Program-made: the position numbers and the translations under genes | The notes under the pieces: model-generated | What the model was told of the DNA's origin: nothing | What the model saw: the letters and a program-made list of their open reading frames with translations, nothing else | The model's database searches: none | Origin: Phaeobacter sp. 22II1-1F12B | GTDB taxonomy: Bacteria; Pseudomonadota; Alphaproteobacteria; Rhodobacterales; Rhodobacteraceae | Direction of reading: 5' to 3' | DNA: 64,000 nt | NCBI RefSeq assembly: GCF_002210165.1 | Contig: NZ_AQQP01000005.1 | Coordinates: forward strand, 62,001-126,000 | Shown: positions 35,647 through 45,571 of the stretch, piece after piece | Position numbering within the stretch: position 1 is the stretch's first letter | Layout of the letters: the number at the start of each line of letters is the position of its first letter

Positions 35647-36677
35647 CAGTGATAGCCCTGTTCCGGGTCGAGCTTGCCGCGGAACACCCAGTAGGCAAAG
35701 CCGGTATAGGCAAGGATCATCGGGATCAGCACCACTGCGCCAACCAGCATGAACCACTGGCTTTTCTCGGGGGCGGCGGCCTCCCACAAGGTGACGCTGG
35801 GCGGGATGATATGCGGCCAGATCGATATGCCGAGCCCGAGGAAACAGAGACCGAAGAGCGCCAGCGCCAGCACGAAGGGCAGCCAGTCGCGGCCATCCAC
35901 GATCAGGCTGCGCGCCAGCGCGATGCCGATGATCGCAACGGCGATGGGCACCGGCGCGGTAAAGATGATCTGCGGAAAGGTGAACCATTTTTCCCAGTAG
36001 ATGCCGATCAGGAAAGGCGTCGCGAGGCTGACGAGTACGATAAAGCCGACGGTCACCAGCCCGAGGATGCGCGCCATGTTGCGCACCCGGTGCTGGATTT
36101 CGCCTTCGAGCTTGAGATTGAGCCAGCAGGCCCCAAGAAAGGCATAGCCAGCCACCACGGCCAGACCGGTCAGGATGGTGAAGGGGGTGAGCCAGTCCCA
36201 CCAACCGCCCGCATAGGCGCGGCCTTCAACCTCGATCCCCTGCAGCAATGCGCCGAGGATGACGCCCTGCGCCATCGACGCGATGAAAGAACCGCCGATA
36301 AAGGCCCCGTCCCAGAGCTTGCGCGAGAGCCGGGTTTCCGTCCGCCAGCGGAATTCGAACGCGACACCACGAAAGATCAGCGCCAGTAGCATCGCGATGA
36401 TCGGCGGGTAGAGCGCGGGCAGGATGATCGCGTAGGCCAGCGGAAAGGCTGCCATCAGCCCGCCGCCGCCCATGACCAGCCATGTCTCGTTACCGTCCCA
36501 GACCGGGGCGACCGAGTTCATCATCAGGTCACGGTCCTTTTTCTCGCGAAAAAGCGGGTAAAGGATGCCAAGTCCGAGGTCGAAGCCGTCCAGCACCACG
36601 TAGATGTAGATCGCCAGCGCGAGGATCAGCGCCCAGACCACGGTGAGATCGAAACTGATACCGAGGTTTTCCATCAT
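35646..36677 (-). CDS. cydB: Cytochrome bd-type ubiquinol oxidase subunit II
   Basis: 343 residues with eight to nine membrane segments. The N-terminal region DLTVVWALILALAIYIYVVLDGFDLGLGIL and the WDGNETWLVMGGGGLMAAFP loop are signatures of CydB. With CydA it reduces oxygen to water using ubiquinol at high affinity in the inner membrane. The ATG overlaps the cydA stop codon by 4 bases. No cydCD assembly transporter genes are adjacent. Confidence 0.95.
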   Translation of the reverse strand: MMENLGISFDLTVVWALILALAIYIYVVLDGFDLGLGILYPLFREKKDRDLMMNSVAPVWDGNETWLVMGGGGLMAAFPLAYAIILPALYPPIIAMLLALIFRGVAFEFRWRTETRLSRKLWDGAFIGGSFIASMAQGVILGALLQGIEVEGRAYAGGWWDWLTPFTILTGLAVVAGYAFLGACWLNLKLEGEIQHRVRNMARILGLVTVGFIVLVSLATPFLIGIYWEKWFTFPQIIFTAPVPIAVAIIGIALARSLIVDGRDWLPFVLALALFGLCFLGLGISIWPHIIPPSVTLWEAAAPEKSQWFMLVGAVVLIPMILAYTGFAYWVFRGKLDPEQGYH

Positions 36678-38092
36678 TTCGCTCCTGTCCGGGGATCTGC
36701 GGTGCCGGGCACGGTGCCGGCGGCACGCATGGGGCCGACTTCCTGTTCGACGCCGGTTTCGCCCTGATGCGGCGGATGGGCCATGAGGCGCAGCAGGAAA
36801 TAGACGCCCGAGCCGAAGACCGCGAAATAGACGAAGATAAAGGCGATCAACGAGGTCGCGACGGCGGGTGCATCAAGCGGCGCAACGGAATCTGCCGTGC
36901 GCAGGATATTATAAACCGTGAACGGCTGGCGGCCGACCTCGGTTGTGATCCAGCCGGCGGTGACGGCGATAAAGCCGGTCGGCCCCATCACCAGTGCCGC
37001 GCGGTGCAGCCATGTATCGGTATGCAGGATGCCGCGCCAGCGCGAGATCAGCGACCAGACGCCAAGGCCCAGCATCGCAAAGCCCAGAGCCACCATCACG
37101 CGGAAGGACCAGAATACCACCCCGACGGGAGGCTGATCTTCGCGCGGGATCGTGTCGAGCCCGTCGAGCGGCGCGTTCAGGTCGTGTTTGAGGATCAGCG
37201 AGGATGCCTTGGGGATTTCAATGGTATAGCGCATCTCCTGCGCGTCCTGGTCTGGGATGCCAAAGAGGATCAGCGGCGCGCCCTCCGGGTGGCTCTCAAA
37301 GTGACCCTCCATCGCCATGACCTTGGCGGGCTGGTGTTCCAGCGTGTTCAGCCCGTGCTGGTCGCCAATGAAGATCTGCAGCGGCGCGACCACCGCGACC
37401 ATCCACATCGCCATGGAGAACATGATCCGCACGCCCCGGTTATGGCCGTGGCCGCGCAGGTAGTGCCAGCCCGCGACCCCGCCGACCACAAGCGCGGTGG
37501 TCAGGTAGGCGGCGGTCAGCGCGTGGGCGAGACGATAAGGAAAGGACGGGTTGAAGATGATCGCCCACCAGTCTTCGGGGAGGAACTGGCCGTTTTCGCC
37601 GATGATATGCCCCTGCGGCGTCTGCATCCACGAGTTCACCGAGAGAATCCACGTGGCCGAGATTGCCGTGCCGACGGCCACCATGAGGCAGGCGAACATA
37701 TGCAGCCCCGGCCCCACCCGGTCACGGCCAAAGAGCATGATGCCGAGGAAACCGGCCTCGAGGAAAAAGGCGGTCAGCACCTCATAGGCCATGAGCGGCC
37801 CGATCACCGGTCCGGCCTTGTCGGAGAAGACCGACCAGTTGGTGCCGAACTGGTAGGACATCACGATGCCCGAGACGACGCCCATCGCGAAGGTGATGGC
37901 GAATATCTTGATCCAGTAGCGGAAGAGCCTCAGAAAACGCTCGTTCCCGGTTTTCAGCCAGAGCGCGTTGAGCACCGCGAGATACGAGGCGAGTCCGATC
38001 GTGAAGGCGGGAAAGATGAAGTGAAACGCGACCGTAAAGCCGAATTGAATGCGCGCGAGCAACAGCGCGTCGAAGCCCAGAACCTGCTCCAT
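36674..38092 (-). CDS. cydA: Cytochrome bd-type ubiquinol oxidase subunit I
   Basis: 472 residues from the ATG at 38092. The start MEQVLGFDALLLARIQFGFT and the haem ligands region (His19-type in the first helix, QFGTNWSVFSD, LEHQPAKVMAMEGHFE) are typical. The length and short quinol loop fit the CIO-type subfamily rather than E. coli CydA (about 522). The usual GRQPW signature reads GRQPF here. AAAGGGG precedes the start. The 232-base upstream gap carries the promoter; I see no FNR-type site in it. Confidence 0.93.
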   Translation of the reverse strand: MEQVLGFDALLLARIQFGFTVAFHFIFPAFTIGLASYLAVLNALWLKTGNERFLRLFRYWIKIFAITFAMGVVSGIVMSYQFGTNWSVFSDKAGPVIGPLMAYEVLTAFFLEAGFLGIMLFGRDRVGPGLHMFACLMVAVGTAISATWILSVNSWMQTPQGHIIGENGQFLPEDWWAIIFNPSFPYRLAHALTAAYLTTALVVGGVAGWHYLRGHGHNRGVRIMFSMAMWMVAVVAPLQIFIGDQHGLNTLEHQPAKVMAMEGHFESHPEGAPLILFGIPDQDAQEMRYTIEIPKASSLILKHDLNAPLDGLDTIPREDQPPVGVVFWSFRVMVALGFAMLGLGVWSLISRWRGILHTDTWLHRAALVMGPTGFIAVTAGWITTEVGRQPFTVYNILRTADSVAPLDAPAVATSLIAFIFVYFAVFGSGVYFLLRLMAHPPHQGETGVEQEVGPMRAAGTVPGTADPRTGAK

Positions 38093-38324
38093 AAGGTACC
38101 CCTTTTTCCACCGCCTCCCTCTTAGATGGAAGTATAGGCCGAATAGGATGCGACCCAAGCGCATGCGACAATGCGCGCGGCTATTGGCGCTTGGCAGGTA
38201 TCTGGCGGGACTGGGGAAATGTGAAAGGCCGCCGGGGTAAGGCGGCCCTTCCATGTTGCCCGATCTTGCAGCAAAGGGGTACTTTTTACGAACTTCCGGA
38301 CAACAATTCCGTGAGCGGGCGTGC

Positions 38325-38888
38325 TTATTCGGCGGGCAGAAGAACCCGGTCGATCACGTGGATGACGCCGTTGGATTGGTCGACGTCGGCGATCGTCACA
38401 TTGGCCATGCGGCCACGTTCGTCCTCGATCATGATCTTGTCGCCTTCATAGCGGGCCTGAAGGGTGCAGCCGCCGACGGTCGGGACCGGGTGGACGCCGC
38501 CATCATCGTCGATCATGCCCTTGATGGCGGTCGACATGGCATCGGCGGAGACAACGTGGCAGGCTAGGATCTGGGCGAGCTGGTCCTTGTGCTGCGGTTC
38601 AAGCAGGGTTTCGACGGTGCCGGACTTGAGCATGCCAAAGGCGTCATCGGTCGGGGCGAAAACGGTAAAGGGACCGGGACCGGAGAGGGTTTCGACCAGA
38701 CCGGCGGCCTTGACCGCCGCGACCAGCGTTTCGTGATCCGCGGAGTTCACGGCATTTTCGACGATGTTCTTGTCCGCATACATGGGCGCGCCGCCAACCA
38801 TCGGGTTTTCCGCAGCCTGGGCCGAGAGGCCAAGGATGGATACACCGGATACCAGCGCGGCGGTTGCAAGAGTTTTAATCGGTTTCAT
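38325..38888 (-). CDS. Secreted fasciclin (FAS1) domain protein
   Basis: 187 residues from the ATG at 38888 with GGAGG upstream. A Sec signal peptide (MKPIKTLATAALVSGVSILG, cut after AQA) is followed by one FAS1 domain: H1 motif GPFTVFAPTDDAF near residue 80 and H2 with GVIHVIDRVLLP at the end. A cysteine-containing PTVGGCTLQ segment lies between. FAS1 proteins mediate cell-surface adhesion or scaffold roles; the bacterial partner is unknown. Confidence 0.9.
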   Translation of the reverse strand: MKPIKTLATAALVSGVSILGLSAQAAENPMVGGAPMYADKNIVENAVNSADHETLVAAVKAAGLVETLSGPGPFTVFAPTDDAFGMLKSGTVETLLEPQHKDQLAQILACHVVSADAMSTAIKGMIDDDGGVHPVPTVGGCTLQARYEGDKIMIEDERGRMANVTIADVDQSNGVIHVIDRVLLPAE

Positions 38889-39157
38889 GAATTCCTCCAT
38901 TGTTTGATCACGCGGCTTCTGCCGGAGATGCTGCTGATACGGAGGAATTCGCCGGAAAGTTTCAGGCGGCTGAAAATTCTTTGCAAAAAGAGAAATATAT
39001 GCTGCTGACGCCGTCCCGCGCGGCCCGAACCCGGCCCCCGGGGCACGGGAAAAGGCGAATTCCCGCAGACCTGCCCCCCTTGCCCTTGCTGTTGATATGG
39101 TGCACGAACGCTTCGTTCGGCTTGGGTTGCCGGACAGATGAGACAAGGACGGATTTC

Positions 39158-40144
39158 ATGGCCGACGGCGCAATCGATATCAATGCAAAGCCAACCGAGG
39201 ATATTTCGGTAAAGGAAGTGTTCGGGATCGACACGAACATGATCGTCAAGGGCTTTGCCGACCGTACCGACCGCGTGCCGGAAATCGACTCGACCTATAA
39301 ATTCGACCCGGAAACCACGCTGGCGATTTTGGCCGGGTTTTCCCATAACCGCCGCGTGATGGTTCAGGGATATCACGGTACGGGGAAATCGACCCATATC
39401 GAACAGGTCGCCTCGCGTCTGAACTGGCCGACCGTGCGCGTGAACCTCGACAGCCACATCAGCCGGATCGACCTGATCGGCAAGGACGCGATCAAGCTGC
39501 GCGACGGCAAGCAGGTGACGGAGTTCCACGAGGGCATCCTGCCCTGGGCGCTGCGCAACCCGACTGCCATCGTCTTTGACGAATACGACGCGGGCCGCGC
39601 CGACGTGATGTTCGTGATCCAGCGCGTTCTGGAACATGACGGCAAGCTGACCCTGCTTGACCAGAACGAGATCATCACCCCGAACAAGTATTTCCGCCTT
39701 TTCGCCACCTCGAACACGGTGGGTCTGGGCGATACGACGGGCCTGTACCACGGCACCCAGCAGATCAACCAGGCGCAAATGGACCGCTGGTCGCTTGTCG
39801 CGACGCTGAACTACCTGAGCCACGATGCCGAAGTCGCGATCGTCCTCAGCAAGGCGCCGCATTACAATAACGAGAAGGGCCGCAAGACGGTAAGCCAGAT
39901 GGTGCATCTGGCCGATCTCACCCGCATCGCATTCATGAACGGTGACCTTTCGACCGTGATGAGCCCGCGGACCGTTATTACATGGGCGCAGAACGCCGAG
40001 ATCTTCCGCGATGTGGGTTATTCCTTCCGTCTTTCCTTCCTCAACAAATGCGACGAGCTGGAGCGCCAGACAGTGGCGGAATTCTACCAGCGCTGCTTTG
40101 ACGAGGAACTGCCGGAAAGCGCGGCAAGCGTCAGCCTGGGGTGA
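39158..40144 (+). CDS. cobS: Aerobic cobaltochelatase subunit CobS
   Basis: 328 residues from the ATG at 39158 (AAGGA upstream). It is the AAA+ ATPase partner of the aerobic cobaltochelatase: Walker [10 protein letters not shown] at 71-79, Walker [10 protein letters not shown] and sensor [10 protein letters not shown]. With CobT it forms the ring that drives cobalt insertion by CobN into hydrogenobyrinic acid diamide. cobN is not in the window. A strong terminator directly after its stop codon separates it from the downstream genes. Confidence 0.95.
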   Translation: MADGAIDINAKPTEDISVKEVFGIDTNMIVKGFADRTDRVPEIDSTYKFDPETTLAILAGFSHNRRVMVQGYHGTGKSTHIEQVASRLNWPTVRVNLDSHISRIDLIGKDAIKLRDGKQVTEFHEGILPWALRNPTAIVFDEYDAGRADVMFVIQRVLEHDGKLTLLDQNEIITPNKYFRLFATSNTVGLGDTTGLYHGTQQINQAQMDRWSLVATLNYLSHDAEVAIVLSKAPHYNNEKGRKTVSQMVHLADLTRIAFMNGDLSTVMSPRTVITWAQNAEIFRDVGYSFRLSFLNKCDELERQTVAEFYQRCFDEELPESAASVSLG

Positions 40145-40150
40145 GTTTCA

Positions 40151-40179
40151 GGGCCGGTTCAGACCGGCCCTTTTCATTT
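40151..40179 (+). terminator. Rho-independent terminator of cobS
   Basis: Perfect 8-bp stem (40151-40158 with 40163-40170, loop of 4) followed by TTTTCATTT, 6 bases after the cobS stop codon. Confidence 0.85.
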
Positions 40180-40278
40180 GGACCTGACGGCTCGGTCCAT
40201 TCAATTTGAGCCGATCTTGAGAAAATTGCGCCCTACTTGCCGTTTGACGCAACGCGTTTTCGCGCGCAGTCTTTCGGT

Positions 40279-40704
40279 ATGGGCTATATTTCGTTTTCGC
40301 GGGCCTTGGTTCTTGCGCTTGGCCTGCCTGTCGTTGGTATCTGTGGCGCCCCGCCCGAACGGGACACGTCCCCTGACCTGCAATTTGCGTTCGCAACCTG
40401 TGTCGGGCGCTTTACCGCGCTGATGCAGCATCAATGGCTGACCGGACCGCAGCGCTCGGACGAAACCCGGGCACAGCAACGCCAGATGATCACCTTGCTG
40501 GATGCAGTGACCCCGCCCGAGGACAAGCGACGCGCAATGTCACAAAGAATCCAGTCGAAACATGCCTTTGGCAGCCTGTTGGCCCGGATCAGGGCCAGCC
40601 GGGACCCGGCCTATGCCAGATGGGCGCGCAACCGGGTCGAGCGCGATATCGCGGCCTGCCGGGCGCTGCTGCTTGCACCGTCCTCTTTGCCGCAATCAAG
40701 CTGA
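40279..40704 (+). CDS. Small exported protein of unknown function, first of a tandem paralogous pair
   Basis: 141 residues from the ATG at 40279; the ribosome-binding site is weak. A signal-peptide-like start (GYISFSRALVLALGLPVVGI) precedes a helical domain. Conserved with the next gene are FATCVGRFTAL near residue 38, a LLDAV segment near 70, LARIRAS near 105 and RDIAACRALLL near the end, including two cysteines that could pair. No known domain is recognised. It lies between the cobS terminator and cobT. Confidence 0.7.
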   Translation: MGYISFSRALVLALGLPVVGICGAPPERDTSPDLQFAFATCVGRFTALMQHQWLTGPQRSDETRAQQRQMITLLDAVTPPEDKRRAMSQRIQSKHAFGSLLARIRASRDPAYARWARNRVERDIAACRALLLAPSSLPQSS

Positions 40705-40800
40705 CCACTTGCGCGGCAGGAATATATCAACAAGAGATATTTTTGATATCTTTTGTATATACTTCATTGACGGGTAAGTTTTTTGTCATAGGCTTGTTAC

Positions 40801-41208
40801 ATGAACAGGCTTGCAACGTATCTCACTTACGGGTTGGCCCTTGCTGCGTTCACGGTTTCCGTGGCCAAGGCCCTTCCCTCTCAATCTGTCGAAAGAGCAG
40901 AGATTTTTGCGACGTGCTCGGGCCGCCTGTCGGCCCTTGCGACCAGACAAAGGGCAATGAACGACCCTTCGGCACCGGAGATCGAGCGGCTTAGCGACCA
41001 GTTCAGCATGCTGCTTGACGCGACGCTGCCGGATGCGATCCAGCAGGGGGTCGAGGCAACCCAGTCAGATCGCTGGCGCAACTCGGGCTGGAGCGAAATG
41101 GCGAACCTGCTGGCCGATGTGGACTATAGCGTCGACCAGCGCCGCGTGGACCGCGCGCGCAGCGTTCTGGAAACGCGGCTGGCTACCTGCCGGGAGCTTT
41201 TGCTTTAG
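40801..41208 (+). CDS. Small exported protein of unknown function, second of a tandem paralogous pair
   Basis: 135 residues. A signal peptide (MNRLATYLTYGLALAAFTVSVAKA) is followed by the same helical domain as the previous gene: FATCSGRLSAL, MLLDATLP, NLLADVDYS and RLATCRELLL align in order and spacing. Overall identity is low outside these blocks, so the duplication is old. The gap before it (40705-40800) is AT-rich and probably carries its own promoter. It ends 93 bases before cobT. Confidence 0.72.
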   Translation: MNRLATYLTYGLALAAFTVSVAKALPSQSVERAEIFATCSGRLSALATRQRAMNDPSAPEIERLSDQFSMLLDATLPDAIQQGVEATQSDRWRNSGWSEMANLLADVDYSVDQRRVDRARSVLETRLATCRELLL

Positions 41209-41301
41209 GCAGGGCGCAGAATTTCCCGCTGGCTCCTATGGTCAAGGGCGGGGAATGGTCTTAGGTTGTTGCCCTGAAGAGCAGCGACCGAAGGCCCCGA
41301 C

Positions 41302-43179
41302 ATGGCGCAGAATTCCGACAACCCCGCCGATCCGTTCAAGAAGGCGCTGGCCGAAGCCACCAAGGTCATGGCCAACGATCCCGAGTTGAACGTCAGCTAT
41401 TCCGTCGATCCCTCGGGTCTGTCGGGCGATGCGATGCGCCTGCCGCAGGTCAGCCGCCGGATGACCCGCGACGAGGTGCTGTTGGCGCGGGGCACCGCGG
41501 ATTCGCTGGCAATGAACCGCAAGTATCACAATGGCCAGACTCACGCGCGCTATGCGCCGCCGGGTGACATGGCACGCGAGCTGTATGAGGCGATGGAAAC
41601 CGCCCGCTGCGAGGCGATGGGCGCGCGGGATATGCCCGGCACTGCGGGTAATATCGACGTCAAGATTGGCCATGACGCGATGCGGCGCGGGTACGATCAG
41701 GTAACCTCGACAGCCGAGGCGCCGCTGGCGGCGGCTGCCGGATATCTGGTGCGCAACCTTGCCACCGGGCGCGATCTGCCCAAGGGCGCGAATAACGTGA
41801 TGGAGCTTTGGCGCGATCACATCGAAAAGCAGGTCGGCGGGCGTCTTGAGGTCATCAACGAGATTCTCAACGACCAGTCGGCTTTCGCCAAGTTCACCCG
41901 CGCTGTGATCAAGGATCTGGGCTATGGCGACCAGCTGGGCGACGACCCGGACGAGCTGGACGACAACCAGGAAGACCAGGCCGAAGAGGATCAGGAAGAC
42001 GATCAGGAGCCGGAAAGCACCGGCGAGGACGAGAGCGACGATCAGGAAACCGCTGCCGATCCGGAACGCTCTCAGGACGAACAGCAGGACCAGGCCGATG
42101 CGCAGGTCAGCATGGACGACCTTGCCGATGAGGAAATGGGCGAGGATGCGGAAATGCCCGAGGGCGACGCGCCCTTTGAGCCGCCTGCCCCGCCGCCGGT
42201 CAGCGATGCCGATCCGAATTACAAGGTGTACCTCTCGACCCATGATGAAGAGGTCAATGCAGAGGACCTTGCCGAACCGGCCGAGCTGGAGCGGCTGCGT
42301 GCCTATCTCGACCAGCAGCTTGACCCGCTGAAAGGCGCGGTATCGCGGCTGGCCAACAAGCTGCAGCGCCGTTTGCAGGCACAGCAGAACCGGAGCTGGG
42401 AGTTCGACCGCGAGGAAGGTATCCTTGACGCGGGGCGTCTGGCGCGGGTGGTGGCGAACCCGACGACTCCGCTGTCGTTCAAGGTCGAGAAGGACACCGA
42501 GTTCCGCGATACGGTAGTGACGCTGCTTCTGGACAATTCCGGTTCGATGCGCGGGCGACCGATTTCCATCGCCGCGATCTGTGCCGACGTGCTGGCGCGG
42601 ACGTTGGAACGCTGCAACGTGAAGGTCGAGATCCTTGGATTTACCACGCGGGCTTGGAAGGGCGGACAAGCGCGCGAGGCATGGCTGAACGATGGCCGCC
42701 CGCAGCAACCGGGCCGTCTGAATGATCTGCGCCATATCGTCTACAAGGGGGCGGATGCGCCCTGGCGTCGCGCGCGGCCGAACCTTGGTCTGATGATGAA
42801 GGAAGGTCTGCTCAAGGAGAACATCGACGGGGAGGCGCTGGAATGGGCGCATCGCCGCATGCTGGCACGGCGCGAGCAGCGCAAGATCCTGATGGTGATT
42901 TCCGACGGTGCGCCGGTCGATGATTCGACGCTTTCGGTGAACCCGGCGAATTACCTCGAAAAGCACCTGCGCGACGTGATCGCCATGGTCGAGAAGCGCA
43001 AGATGGTGGAACTGCTGGCGATCGGCATCGGCCATGACGTGACGCGCTATTACGACCGCGCGGTGACGATCACGGATGTGGAGCAGCTGGCGGGCGCGAT
43101 GACCGAGCAGCTGGCCGCGCTATTCGACAGCGACCCGCGCGCGCGGGCGCGGGTGATGGGGATCAAGAAGGCGAGCTAG
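41302..43179 (+). CDS. cobT: Aerobic cobaltochelatase subunit CobT
   Basis: 625 residues, normal for CobT. It has an N-terminal helical part, a highly acidic central stretch (about residues 214-305, rich in Asp, Glu and Gln) and a C-terminal von Willebrand A domain with the MIDAS motif DNSGS at 411-415. It forms the upper ring over CobS in cobaltochelatase. The stop codon lies in a 9-bp palindrome that could slow or end transcription. Confidence 0.95.
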   Translation: MAQNSDNPADPFKKALAEATKVMANDPELNVSYSVDPSGLSGDAMRLPQVSRRMTRDEVLLARGTADSLAMNRKYHNGQTHARYAPPGDMARELYEAMETARCEAMGARDMPGTAGNIDVKIGHDAMRRGYDQVTSTAEAPLAAAAGYLVRNLATGRDLPKGANNVMELWRDHIEKQVGGRLEVINEILNDQSAFAKFTRAVIKDLGYGDQLGDDPDELDDNQEDQAEEDQEDDQEPESTGEDESDDQETAADPERSQDEQQDQADAQVSMDDLADEEMGEDAEMPEGDAPFEPPAPPPVSDADPNYKVYLSTHDEEVNAEDLAEPAELERLRAYLDQQLDPLKGAVSRLANKLQRRLQAQQNRSWEFDREEGILDAGRLARVVANPTTPLSFKVEKDTEFRDTVVTLLLDNSGSMRGRPISIAAICADVLARTLERCNVKVEILGFTTRAWKGGQAREAWLNDGRPQQPGRLNDLRHIVYKGADAPWRRARPNLGLMMKEGLLKENIDGEALEWAHRRMLARREQRKILMVISDGAPVDDSTLSVNPANYLEKHLRDVIAMVEKRKMVELLAIGIGHDVTRYYDRAVTITDVEQLAGAMTEQLAALFDSDPRARARVMGIKKAS

Positions 43180-43189
43180 CGCTCGCCTT
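43168..43189 (+). terminator. Palindrome over the cobT stop codon
   Basis: Perfect 9-bp stem (43168-43176 with 43181-43189, loop TAGC) contains the TAG stop in its loop. There is no T tract, so its role as a terminator is uncertain. Confidence 0.4.
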
Positions 43190-43374
43190 GCCTTCGGCGA
43201 CCGTATTTGTACCGAGAAGAAGCGCCGGGCGTTTTACCTGCGCACCGTTTTGCGTGGTTTGGCGGCATCGGTGCCTTGGTATTCAGGGCGTCTTGGATGC
43301 GGTGAAATCGCGCCTTGCGTCCCGGGCGGGTTCGCGATTGGTTACGGGCGAATAACCCAGAGAGAGATCGGCCC

Positions 43375-45165
43375 ATGTTTCAGACATTCGAGGTAACCGC
43401 ACGACCCGAACAGGGGCCGCCACGTCTGGCTGCGCTGCGGGAGGTGATGGAGAGCGAAGGTCTTGACGGGTTCCTCGTGCCGCGAGCGGATGCACATCAG
43501 GGTGAATATGTCGCCGCACGCGATGCCCGGCTGGCCTGGATTTCAGGGTTCACCGGTTCGGCCGGGTTCTGCGCGGCGTTACGCGATGTCGCCGGGGTTT
43601 TCATCGACGGTCGGTATCGGACTCAGGTCAAGGCGCAGGTGGCGGATGTGTTCACCCCGGTGCCCTGGCCCGATGTGTCGCTGGTCGAGTGGCTGAAAGA
43701 GCAACTGCCCGAGGGTGGCAAGGTCGGGTTTGACCCGTGGCTGCATACGGTAGCGCAGGTTGAAGGCTGGCAGTCAGGTCTGAAGGGCAGCGGCATCGAG
43801 ATGGTGCAGAGCGCCAACCTGGTCGACCGGATCTGGGAGGACCAGCCGGCGCCGCCGATGAACCCGGTCAAGCTGCACCCGATTGAATTTGCCGGGGAGA
43901 GCGCGGCGAGCAAATGCGACAGGCTGGGCAAGGAGCTGGCGGAGGCCGGGCAGGACGCGGCGGCGATCACCTTGCCGGATTCGATCATGTGGCTATTGAA
44001 CATTCGCGGCTCGGACGTGGAGCGCAATCCGCTGGCGCATGGGTTCGCGGTTTTGCATGCAGATGGCATGGTCGATCTTTACATGGCCTCGGCCAAGCTG
44101 GGTGAGGTGCGCGAGGAACTGGGCGACCGGGTCCGGCAACACGAGCCGGAGGCGTTTCTGGACGATCTGGCCCGGCTTGAGGGCAAGGTGCGGATCGACA
44201 AGGGCACGGCGCCGCAGATCGTGGCCGATGCGCTGGGCGACAGGGCGGTGGCCGGGGACGACCCTTGCGCCCTGCCCAAGGCGCGCAAGAACGAGGCCGA
44301 GATAGAGGGATCGGCGGCAGCGCATCTGCGCGACGCGGTGGCGATGGTCGAACTGCTGAGCTGGCTCGATGCGCAGGCGCCGGCCACGCTGACAGAAACC
44401 GGAGTCGTGACCCAGCTTGAGGCCTGCCGCCGCCGGGACAATGCGCTTCAGGACATCAGTTTCGAGACGATTTCCGGCACCGGTCCGAATGGTGCGATCA
44501 TGCATTACCGCGTGACCGAAGAGACCGATGCGCGGCTTGAGGACGGGCATCTGCTGGTGCTGGACAGCGGCGGGCAATACCTGGACGGCACCACCGATAT
44601 CACGCGGACCATCGCCATCGGTGAGCCGGGCGAGGAAGAACGTGCCGCTTTTACCCGGGTATTGCAGGGGATGATCGGCATGTCGCGGCTGCGCTGGCCC
44701 AAGGGGCTGGCCGGGCGCGATATCGAGGCCATCGGACGCCTGCCGCTCTGGCTCGCGGGGCAGGATTTCAACCACGGGCTTGGCCATGGTGTCGGCGCTT
44801 ACCTGAGCGTCCACGAAGGCCCGCAGAGGCTGAGCCGCGCCAGCACCATCCCGCTGGAGCCGGGGATGATCCTGTCGAACGAGCCGGGCTATTACCGCGA
44901 GGGGGCCTTTGGCATCCGGATCGAGAACCTGCTGGTGGTGCAGGAGGCCGAACCGCTGCCCAGCAGCGATCCGGAGCGGGAGTTCCTTGACTGGCGGACA
45001 CTGACATTTGTGCCCATCGACCGTCGCCTGATCGTCACCGACATGCTGACGGCGGAGGAACGGGCGTGGATCAACGCCTACCACCGCGAGGTGGCCGAAA
45101 AGATCGGCTCGCGTCTGGGCAAGGAGGCAAAACTGTGGTTGGATGCCGCGGTTGCCCCGATCTGA
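43375..45165 (+). CDS. Xaa-Pro aminopeptidase (aminopeptidase P family, M24B)
   Basis: 596 residues from the ATG at 43375, the length of the three-domain eukaryote-like aminopeptidase P. The C-terminal pita-bread domain has the metal ligands in order: LDSGGQYLDGTTDITRT (two Asp), FNHGLGHGVGAYLSVHEGP (His), ILSNEPGYYREGAFGIRIEN (Glu) and the final Glu. It cleaves N-terminal residues before proline in the cytoplasm. No signal peptide. The gap to cobT is 195 bases and contains nothing else recognisable. Confidence 0.94.
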   Translation: MFQTFEVTARPEQGPPRLAALREVMESEGLDGFLVPRADAHQGEYVAARDARLAWISGFTGSAGFCAALRDVAGVFIDGRYRTQVKAQVADVFTPVPWPDVSLVEWLKEQLPEGGKVGFDPWLHTVAQVEGWQSGLKGSGIEMVQSANLVDRIWEDQPAPPMNPVKLHPIEFAGESAASKCDRLGKELAEAGQDAAAITLPDSIMWLLNIRGSDVERNPLAHGFAVLHADGMVDLYMASAKLGEVREELGDRVRQHEPEAFLDDLARLEGKVRIDKGTAPQIVADALGDRAVAGDDPCALPKARKNEAEIEGSAAAHLRDAVAMVELLSWLDAQAPATLTETGVVTQLEACRRRDNALQDISFETISGTGPNGAIMHYRVTEETDARLEDGHLLVLDSGGQYLDGTTDITRTIAIGEPGEEERAAFTRVLQGMIGMSRLRWPKGLAGRDIEAIGRLPLWLAGQDFNHGLGHGVGAYLSVHEGPQRLSRASTIPLEPGMILSNEPGYYREGAFGIRIENLLVVQEAEPLPSSDPEREFLDWRTLTFVPIDRRLIVTDMLTAEERAWINAYHREVAEKIGSRLGKEAKLWLDAAVAPI

Positions 45166-45220
45166 CACCTTGGTGTTACGTTCGGCGGGCAGGACGGACG
45201 GGCATTCGAGGAGGCATATC

Positions 45221-45565
45221 ATGGCGGATCACATCACGATCGAAAAGGCACCGGGCAAATGGAGCGTGCGTTCGGGCGGAGCTGTGCTTGGCGAATCCGT
45301 GAATGCGCTGCGGCTGATCGAGAACGGGTATGACCCGGTGATCTATTTCCCGCGCGAGGATATCGCGATGGCTTTCCTTGATCCGTCGGACAAGACCACC
45401 CATTGCCCGCACAAGGGCGATGCGACCTATTTTTCCATCGTGAACAAGTCTTCGACAGTGCCGGACGCGGTCTGGAGCTATGAAGCGCCAAAGGATGCCG
45501 TTTCGGACATCGGGGGCTATCTGGCCTTTTACGAAAGCGACATGGTCAAGGTCGAACAGATCTGA
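45221..45565 (+). CDS. DUF427 domain-containing protein
   Basis: 114 residues with GAGGAGG upstream. The family pattern is clear: GGAVLGESVNALRLIENGYDPVIYFPREDI (two stretches), THCPHKGDATYFSI with conserved Cys and His, and AVWSYEAPKD. The fold is a small beta-tent; no activity is established. It is 55 bases after the aminopeptidase gene and may share its transcript, and it converges with the ClC gene with 6 bases between. Confidence 0.88.
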   Translation: MADHITIEKAPGKWSVRSGGAVLGESVNALRLIENGYDPVIYFPREDIAMAFLDPSDKTTHCPHKGDATYFSIVNKSSTVPDAVWSYEAPKDAVSDIGGYLAFYESDMVKVEQI

Positions 45566-45571
45566 GATCGA

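Noticed and set aside
36767-38125. Plus-strand open frame of 452 codons opposite cydA
   Set aside because: cydA is certain from its motifs; the opposite frame is rich in His, Asp, Arg and Gly without any recognisable domain.
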